36,896 bases of DNA from assembly GCA_017463815.1 (NCBI GenBank), contig JAFTOK010000078.1:1-36896 (forward strand), written 5' to 3'. The notes below the pieces were generated by a model, which was not told the origin of the DNA, made no database searches, and saw only the letters and a program-made list of their open reading frames with translations. Both the position numbers and the translations under genes were made by a program. The stretch comes from Clostridia bacterium. GTDB lineage: Bacteria; Bacillota; Clostridia; Oscillospirales; CAG-272. Below, in pieces: positions 31,389 to 36,896 of this stretch (position 1 is its first letter; the number at the start of each line of letters is the position of its first letter).

Positions 31389-33608
31389 ATGAAAAAGATG
31401 TTCAAATCAACCATCAGTTTATTGCTCATAGCGGCGCTTCTGCTGACACCGCTTGCGGGCACCACAGCTTCAGCAGTAGGGGAAATATCTGCAAATGATA
31501 CAGCCACGAAAGTGGCAAGTACAGATAGCGGATATTCATATGGAAACTACATTTTGCCCGATGCGGTTATTCCCAACCCCGATTATGTGCCGCCGGAGGA
31601 AAATGTACAAACAAATAATACAGCTTCTGCGACGGTTACGGAAAATGGGCGTCTGGCAGACGGCGTGTATTGGATAAATAACACTGCGAATTATAAATAT
31701 TTAGATACGCAAAACGGCGGTGTTACAAGTGGTACACCTGTAGTTCAATGGGACTATTCCGCGTATATAAACGGTGACGAAAACGTATATAACCGAAACC
31801 AATTATTTAAAGTCACATATATCGGAACTTACCAAAATGAAGATTATTATACTATAAGACCGATGACTAACAGCGGATTAGGTTTAGCAGCGCCAACAAG
31901 TGCTTCTTCCGATTTGGTTGACGTTAAGACAATGTCAACCACGGAAACTTTTGCTAATATTCCGTGGTATCAAAAATGGGTTATTAAAGTTGATTTACCT
32001 GCTGATGGAGCGTTTATCGGTACATATACAATAGAAAATCGTTATGTTGATGAAAATGTTTTCCTTACTGCTAATCGTAATAATGTAAACGGTACTCAAA
32101 TTACAATGGACTTGGGTGCGGCGAATGGTGCGCCGGATAGCACGCAGATGTGGCAGTTTCATCCGTATACCGGACCCGATATCGACGGTGTCGGTATGAC
32201 CAAATTCACAACAGGCGTAGCAAAGGGGAAATATTTTAGATATGAAGCGTTTGCGTATAGCAGTACGATAGGCAGAAATGGACCTGTGACTTTTTCTGTT
32301 ACCGATATGGATGGAAATGCTACGGATAAAGCAACGATTTCTTCAAGAATATTGCGCGGTCTTGAAATGGGGGAGGTTCAATTAAGAACAACTTATTCAG
32401 GAGCTCCTTGGTTATGGCTTTGGAATGTAGATATTCAGTTTGAAGAAGGAACGTATATGTTCTTTAATAAATATACAGGGTCTTATATGCATTCCGGGTC
32501 ATATAGCAACGGATTTCTTATTGAACGTGATTTTGACGGAACGAATAATCAAAAATGGGGGCTGACCTATGATGTGTCTTCCGGTTTTTATAAAATTAAA
32601 AATTTGAATACGGATTTATATTTAACTGCGGCAACTACATCTAATACCGGTACGAATATTACTGAACAAACATATTCAACATCTACAGCGGATAGACAAC
32701 TGTGGAAATTTACGAAAACAAGTACAGGTGCATATAAAGTGCAACCTAGAGCTTATGAATGGGAAAACTGTTTTTTATCGACTGATTTAAGCGATTATGA
32801 AGATGAATGGAGCGACCTTATTATAAAACAAGAATGGTATTATGATGATGATAATTATAGAGATGAGTGGCTTGTGGTTAAGGTGCATTCTTTGAATATT
32901 AATTCGAGATACGACCAAGCTTTTGAAACATATATGGCTGGAAATCTTGAACAGAACTTTATTTATGATGTTCAAAATAAGGTGATTGATGCGCTTAGTC
33001 CCTATTTAATGGTTGATTTTGTCGGTATGGAATTATCTGATATTGTTAAAGTTGCTTCTGATATGGACACTCATACAGGGGAGTGCGATAGTATATGTGG
33101 AACCCTGTGCAAGAATCATCACAAAAATGTACTTAATTTATCTAATGATATCTATTATAATAGAGATTCGAATACAATATATGTTTCTTGGACGAAAAAC
33201 AACAATGATATTTGCAATGGCGAAAGTGAGCACAACCTTTTGTTAAATGGAGTCAGTGGGCTTGTTATTATTGATGAAGAAACTCGTTTATTGAGACCTG
33301 TAATAAATATAGTAAAGCCTTCAGATGGATTTCACGATGATACCGTGTGCTCTACAATAACCTTGATTCACGAAATAGCGCATACGTTGGGAGTTTGGGA
33401 ACAGTATGAATTAACAGAATATGATACTTCACCTTGCCATGCAGGTGATACAAGCACATATGATTGCGTTATGATGAGATATGACTTGGAGAAAGTGGAG
33501 GAGTTTTATTATAAAATTGTGAATAATGATGCTAATCCATTCTGTGACCAATGCATGAAAAAGTTGGTGGAAGGAATTGCCAATTCTACTTTTGATGCGG
33601 CAGACTAA
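31389..33608 (+). CDS. secreted ricin-type lectin protein with metzincin-like zinc protease site
   Basis: A 739-residue protein with a cleavable signal peptide (about 1-29, ending TTASA). Ricin-type beta-trefoil segments occupy about 87-260 and 352-452, with QxW motifs at Q253-W255, Q388-W390 and Q437-W439. The C-terminal part has HEIAHTLGVWE (661-671), the HExxHxxGxx zinc motif of metzincins but with Glu at the third-ligand position. CVMM (693-696) may be the Met-turn and CDQC (719-722) follows, a layout resembling archaemetzincins (HExxHxxGxxHC..CxM..CxxC). The role is probably extracellular binding of glycans and proteolysis (inference). AGGAGG precedes the ATG. Much more AT-rich than the flanking housekeeping genes. 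Confidence 0.75.
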   Translation: MKKMFKSTISLLLIAALLLTPLAGTTASAVGEISANDTATKVASTDSGYSYGNYILPDAVIPNPDYVPPEENVQTNNTASATVTENGRLADGVYWINNTANYKYLDTQNGGVTSGTPVVQWDYSAYINGDENVYNRNQLFKVTYIGTYQNEDYYTIRPMTNSGLGLAAPTSASSDLVDVKTMSTTETFANIPWYQKWVIKVDLPADGAFIGTYTIENRYVDENVFLTANRNNVNGTQITMDLGAANGAPDSTQMWQFHPYTGPDIDGVGMTKFTTGVAKGKYFRYEAFAYSSTIGRNGPVTFSVTDMDGNATDKATISSRILRGLEMGEVQLRTTYSGAPWLWLWNVDIQFEEGTYMFFNKYTGSYMHSGSYSNGFLIERDFDGTNNQKWGLTYDVSSGFYKIKNLNTDLYLTAATTSNTGTNITEQTYSTSTADRQLWKFTKTSTGAYKVQPRAYEWENCFLSTDLSDYEDEWSDLIIKQEWYYDDDNYRDEWLVVKVHSLNINSRYDQAFETYMAGNLEQNFIYDVQNKVIDALSPYLMVDFVGMELSDIVKVASDMDTHTGECDSICGTLCKNHHKNVLNLSNDIYYNRDSNTIYVSWTKNNNDICNGESEHNLLLNGVSGLVIIDEETRLLRPVINIVKPSDGFHDDTVCSTITLIHEIAHTLGVWEQYELTEYDTSPCHAGDTSTYDCVMMRYDLEKVEEFYYKIVNNDANPFCDQCMKKLVEGIANSTFDAAD

Positions 33609-33630
33609 AATATTTTTAAGGAGAATTTTT

Positions 33631-34401
33631 ATGTTTAATATTAAAAAATGTTTGATTGCAATGTTGATAATTATAACTTTGTTTTCACTTGTTTCTTGCC
33701 AAACAAATATAAACAAGGATTTAATTAAAAACGGAAGCGGTATTATTGTGGACGTCGGCGAATATACACAGGAAGATAGTGGGTCCCTTGGTTTGAGCGA
33801 AAGACCTCGCGTGAAGTTTGTTTCCAAAAAGGATTTCAATGATTTTTTCGAAAAAAATGAATTTTCGGAAGAGGATTTGAAAAGAATGGCGGAAATTGCC
33901 ACGCTTGGAAAGGTGGAATTACCCTACAGAGAACGTATTTTGGGCGTTAAATTCGGTGAAACGGAAAATATAAATAGAATTTCGTGGTACGGAAAAAACG
34001 ATTACGTTTATGATTTGTCTATAGAGTATAATGAAAACAGCTTCGGTGCTTGGGTAACGCCTGTTTTGTCAGTAGAGGAACTGGAAGATTTTTTGAATAA
34101 AGAAACGGAAATGCCGAAAACTGCAACAGGAAGAACGATTTATTTTGAAAACGGAATAAAATACGTAAAAATTACAGGCAAAAATATATTTGGTGAAAAC
34201 TATACCCAATATTTTTGGAAGTTATCAAAAGACGGAGTGAAATATTACGTTCATCAACACGGCGATGCTTATACAAAAATACTTGTGGAAAGCAAAGAAG
34301 GCTATCAATTTGTTACGCTATATAATGACGACGGTGTTGACGTCACGCCCGAGCTTGTAAAGCAGTTTAAACCGTACTCGTACAGTATAACCACAAAATA
34401 A
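33631..34401 (+). CDS. lipoprotein of unknown function
   Basis: A 256-residue protein with a lipoprotein signal peptide (IIITLFSLVSC, lipidated Cys23). The mature part is mixed alpha/beta with no motif I recognise. AAGGAG lies 7 nt before the ATG, and the gene starts 22 nt after the ricin-metzincin stop, so the two are probably co-transcribed. It shares the low GC of that gene. Its stop codon lies inside the first copy of the duplicated promoter segment. It may be a surface partner or an immunity-type protein, but nothing in the sequence proves either. Confidence 0.75.
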   Translation: MFNIKKCLIAMLIIITLFSLVSCQTNINKDLIKNGSGIIVDVGEYTQEDSGSLGLSERPRVKFVSKKDFNDFFEKNEFSEEDLKRMAEIATLGKVELPYRERILGVKFGETENINRISWYGKNDYVYDLSIEYNENSFGAWVTPVLSVEELEDFLNKETEMPKTATGRTIYFENGIKYVKITGKNIFGENYTQYFWKLSKDGVKYYVHQHGDAYTKILVESKEGYQFVTLYNDDGVDVTPELVKQFKPYSYSITTK

Positions 34402-34497
34402 ATCCGAAAAAATCCAAAAAAATATCGACATTTGCCGTGGGCTATGCTACAATAAATATCATAGAATAAAAACCAAAGGAGAATTTTCTGATAAATG
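34394..34497 (+). repeat. duplicated promoter segment, copy A
   Basis: About 104 nt, roughly 90 percent identical to 35036-35138. It contains the promoter TCGACA (34425-34430), 17 nt, TACAAT (34448-34453) with extended TGC, an AAAGGAG site and a decayed start (ATA where copy B has ATG). The stop codon of the upstream gene is inside it. Confidence 0.8.
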
Positions 34498-34508
34498 GAG
34501 ATGGTAAT

Positions 34509-34997
34509 ATGAAAATCAAAATTAGTATTTTAATACTTGTTTGTGCGCTTTTGCTCTGTTCCTGCGGAAGAACAGCGTACGATGAAGTGTCTGTTGGGAT
34601 GACGTACGATGAATTTGAATCCTTTATGGACGGCAAGGACGTATTTGCATATGGACGATATGCTTTTTGGCGCGACGAAAACGGAGATGAATTTGTGGTA
34701 GAGTTTTCGGGTAAGGAGTTTAAAGTCAACAGAATGAGGAGCTTTTCGCGCCAAGGTGTAAAACCCACGAGCGAGGATTTTGAAAACATCATTGCGGGAA
34801 TGGGTATATTTGAGGTTGTAGAAAGAGTAGGAATCCCTTTCAGGTCGGTGACATCCGGGTTTACAACGTTTGATTTTCTTGCAGATGACGGAACGGTGTA
34901 CCGTATTAACTTTGATGCTTCAAACGGGTATTGGAATGATATGTGCACATTTGGAAGTGAAGAATATATCGTGTTGGAAGTAAATATGGTAGAATGA
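34509..34997 (+). CDS. small lipoprotein, BamE/BLIP-like repeats
   Basis: A 162-residue protein with signal peptide and lipobox LCSC (Cys19). The mature part shows two weakly similar units. VGMTYDEFESFMDGKDVFAY then YAFWRDENGDEFVVEF resembles BamE/SmpA and BLIP-like folds, as does AGMGIFEVVERVGIPFRSV then FDFLADDGTVYRINF. This fold call is tentative. GGAG lies 8 nt before the ATG at 34509. Expression should come from the promoter in copy A of the duplicated segment. The gene sits between two copies of that segment, as if inserted or duplicated upstream of the aminopeptidase gene. A terminator follows. Confidence 0.7.
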   Translation: MKIKISILILVCALLLCSCGRTAYDEVSVGMTYDEFESFMDGKDVFAYGRYAFWRDENGDEFVVEFSGKEFKVNRMRSFSRQGVKPTSEDFENIIAGMGIFEVVERVGIPFRSVTSGFTTFDFLADDGTVYRINFDASNGYWNDMCTFGSEEYIVLEVNMVE

Positions 34998-35003
34998 AAT
35001 TTT

Positions 35004-35030
35004 CCCGAGGCTTTTGCCTCGGGATTTCCT
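35004..35030 (+). terminator. terminator after the small lipoprotein gene
   Basis: Perfect stem CCCGAGGC/GCCTCGGG with a TTTT loop, followed by ATTTCCTTTCT. Confidence 0.8.
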
Positions 35031-35035
35031 TTCTG

Positions 35036-35138
35036 CAAAATAAATCCGAAAAATTCCAAAAAAATATCGACATTTGCCGTGGGTTGTGCTACAATAAATA
35101 TATAGAATAAAAATCAAAGGAGAATTTTCCGATGAATG
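35036..35138 (+). repeat. duplicated promoter segment, copy B (aminopeptidase promoter)
   Basis: Second copy of 34394-34497. It carries TCGACA (35067-35072), 17 nt, TACAAT with extended TGC, then AAAGGAG and the ATG of the aminopeptidase gene. This looks like the ancestral position. Confidence 0.8.
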
Positions 35139-36418
35139 AAATAAGAGAATATGCAGAAAAACTTCTTAAATATTTAGATAACGCACCCACGGCTTTCCAG
35201 TCGGTAGACGAGCTTGAAAAAATGCTCGTGGAAGCGGGCGCAACAGAGCTCTGCGAAAGCGCAGAGTGGAACCTTGAAAAAGGCAAGCTTTATTATATGA
35301 AGAAAGCGGGCACACAGATTTCCGCTTTCCGCATTACGAGCGACCCGCGCGAAACGGGCTTCCGTATAGGCGCTGCGCATCAGGATGCCCCCGGTTTCCG
35401 CATTAAAACCGTACCCTCATCCGTTGACCTCGGCTACGAACGCCTGCTGCTTGAGCAGTACGGCGGCACGCTCGTTCACGGTTGGGTAGACAGACCTCTC
35501 GCTGTTGCGGGCTGCGTTTACGTTAAAGATGCGGAAAAAGGCTTCCGTCCCGTAAACGTAAACATCAAAAAGCCCGTGCTCCTTATCCCCAGCGCGGCTC
35601 CCCACGTTAAGAGAGGGCAGAACGACGGCGCTTCCTTCAGCGTACAGAACGAAATGCGCCCCTTCTTCGCCGCTTCCCCGAACGGTGAAAAAACTTTCCT
35701 TAAATATATAGCAGAAGAAATCGGTGTGGCAGAGGAAGACATTCTCAGCTACGAGCTTGCGCCTTACGACGCGTCCCCTGCTTGCTTCACGGGCGTAAAC
35801 GATGAGTTTATCTCCGTTCCCCGCCTCGACGACTGTGCGATGGCTCACGCTATTATATCGGGTATGTGCGAAACGAATGCGGACGCAGGCAACGCCATTG
35901 CCGTTATCTTCGACCACGAGGAAATCGGCTCGGGTTCCGACAGAGGCGCGCGTTGCAACACGCTTATGCAGCTTATAGACCGCATTTGCGAAAAACTCGG
36001 CTACACGGTAGAGGATAAATACCGCGCGCTCGCGAACTCTATGCTCTTCTCGGCAGACCAAGCGCACGCCACACACCCCTCCTACCTCGGTTTGCAGGAC
36101 CCCCAGCTTAAGGTTAAACTCGGCGAGGGCCCCGTTCTCAAGCTCAACTATAAGCAGTCCTATTCCACGTCTGCGCGCGGCACGGCTTTCTTCCGCACAC
36201 TCTGCGAAAAAGAGGGAATACCCTACCAGATGTTCAACAACAACAGCGACACGGGCGGCGGCGGCACAATCGGCCCGATTCTTTCCGCTAACTACGGCGT
36301 TTGCTCTGTGGACCTCGGTAACCCCACAATCGCTATGCACGCGGTTCGCGAATTCGGCGGCACAGCCGACGGCTATTATATGGCAAAACTTTTCGCGGCA
36401 TTCTTTATGGGTAAATAA
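35132..36418 (+). CDS. M18 family aminopeptidase (aspartyl aminopeptidase type)
   Basis: A 428-residue M18 metallopeptidase of normal length. Predicted zinc ligands and catalytic residues lie in AAHQDAPGF (H83, D85), RLDDCAMAHA (D233), DHEEIGS (E263/E264) and AMHAVRE (H403). NNSDTGGGGTIGPILSAN is also a family hallmark. It removes N-terminal residues, preferring acidic ones in characterised members, and acts in the cytoplasm as a large dodecamer. AAAGGAG precedes the ATG. GC content and codon use match the housekeeping genes here, unlike the AT-rich genes just upstream. Confidence 0.94.
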   Translation: MNEIREYAEKLLKYLDNAPTAFQSVDELEKMLVEAGATELCESAEWNLEKGKLYYMKKAGTQISAFRITSDPRETGFRIGAAHQDAPGFRIKTVPSSVDLGYERLLLEQYGGTLVHGWVDRPLAVAGCVYVKDAEKGFRPVNVNIKKPVLLIPSAAPHVKRGQNDGASFSVQNEMRPFFAASPNGEKTFLKYIAEEIGVAEEDILSYELAPYDASPACFTGVNDEFISVPRLDDCAMAHAIISGMCETNADAGNAIAVIFDHEEIGSGSDRGARCNTLMQLIDRICEKLGYTVEDKYRALANSMLFSADQAHATHPSYLGLQDPQLKVKLGEGPVLKLNYKQSYSTSARGTAFFRTLCEKEGIPYQMFNNNSDTGGGGTIGPILSANYGVCSVDLGNPTIAMHAVREFGGTADGYYMAKLFAAFFMGK

Positions 36419-36425
36419 TTAAGGT

Positions 36426-36458
36426 AAAAGGCTGATTTTTTCAGCCTTTTTTCTTTTT
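36426..36458 (+). terminator. terminator of the aminopeptidase gene
   Basis: Stem AAAAGGCTGA/TCAGCCTTTT with a T5 loop, followed by TTCTTTTTT. Confidence 0.9.
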
Positions 36459-36619
36459 TTAAAATAAAAATTTTTTGAATTTTTTTGTTTTTTTACTTCA
36501 TTTAAAAATGGCAAAACACTCTCGGATTTGTCTTTTTTCGTGCGGATTCTCTAAAATCCATAGTAAAAACGCCCACTATGAATGTAGCAAAAAAAGACAA
36601 TAATAGACAAGTTGACCAA

Positions 36620-36683
36620 ACCGAAAAAAACTCAAAAAAATTTCAAAAAAAGTGTTGACAAATGGAAATTGATGTGGTATACT
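36620..36683 (+). promoter_or_regulatory. rRNA operon promoter with UP-like A-tract
   Basis: TTGACA (36655-36660), 17 nt, TATACT (36678-36683). The -35 box is preceded by phased A-tracts (36623-36650) that look like an UP element. The region 36459-36619 is AT-rich without a gene. Confidence 0.85.
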
Positions 36684-36689
36684 AGTGGA

Positions 36690-36871
36690 GCGCTGTGAGA
36701 GAGCGGCGCACAAAAACGGTCCTTGAAAATTGAACAACTTAAGATTCAAAAGTGATTGACAAAGTCAAAACAAAGAATCTCGTTAATATACTTTGAAAAC
36801 TCAAAAAAGTAAAAGAAGCTAGAAAAAAGCTCTGACTAAGATATTAACTACTACTGTAGATAATATACAAT
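36690..36871 (+). other. rRNA leader
   Basis: Leader of about 180 nt before 16S. It contains GGTCCTTGAAAATTGAAC, the phrase typical of Firmicutes rRNA leaders and spacers, and a similar CTTTGAAAACTC further down, likely parts of antitermination and processing signals. No tRNA is present. Confidence 0.7.
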
Positions 36872-36896
36872 TTGTTAGAGAGTTTGATCCTGGATC
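36872..36896 (+). rRNA. rrs: 16S ribosomal RNA, 5' end only
   Basis: AGAGTTTGATCCTGG (36879-36893) is the universal 16S 5' sequence. The window ends after about 25 nt. The last bases read GGATC where nearly all bacteria have GGCTC. Confidence 0.9.

Noticed and set aside
1..36896. CRISPR arrays, insertion sequences, prophage or integrase genes
   Set aside because: No regularly spaced repeats, transposase or integrase motifs were seen anywhere in the window.

Overview
The window looks like the chromosome of a low-GC Gram-positive of class Clostridia, probably an uncultured gut member (inference). The evidence is AGGAGG-type ribosome binding sites, sigma-A promoters with extended -10 elements, many lipobox lipoproteins, the Firmicutes order mnmG-rsmG-noc-soj-spo0J-serS with parS sites, the pepP-efp-CD1247 trio, and a 16S rRNA gene starting at the right edge. 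The rRNA, parS and spo0J cluster suggest a position near oriC.

Layout. 1-683 (-): partial YmdB-like phosphodiesterase. 775-1122: a compact type I toxin-antitoxin candidate, a 32-aa hydrophobic peptide with an antisense RNA. 1294-5420 (+): GH78 alpha-L-rhamnosidase and a YhaO/SbcD-like phosphoesterase. 5421-6060: a DUF559 nuclease-fold gene bracketed by inverted copies of an intergenic repeat. 6087-11178 (+): M24 peptidase, EF-P, an acidic zinc-ribbon protein, a Ca2+/cation antiporter and a PrsA/SurA-like lipoprotein. 11251-23306 (-): rbsK, a small membrane protein, serS, spo0J, soj, four parS sites, a divergent Noc-like ParB, rsmG, mnmG, rlmH, walJ and galK. 23634-29520 (+): three lipoprotein genes, two being tandem ADP-ribosylglycohydrolase-fold enzymes with PKD-like and repeated discoidin-like modules. 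29573-31006 (-): Kef-type antiporter. 31389-34997 (+): an AT-rich patch with a secreted ricin-domain protein carrying a metzincin-like zinc site, and two lipoproteins. 35132-36418 (+): M18 aminopeptidase. 36655-36896: rRNA promoter, leader and the first bases of 16S rRNA.

Strongest candidates for undescribed biology: (1) the three-lipoprotein operon with two extracellular DraG-like enzymes; (2) the ricin-metzincin protein, whose C-terminal cysteine pattern recalls archaemetzincins; (3) a modular 0.5-0.6 kb noncoding repeat present three times, whose internal hairpin is inverted in one copy; (4) a duplicated promoter segment of about 100 bp on both sides of a lipoprotein gene; (5) the type I toxin-antitoxin locus, where both promoters and the RNA folds can be read directly. 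All family assignments come from reading motifs by eye, without database searches.
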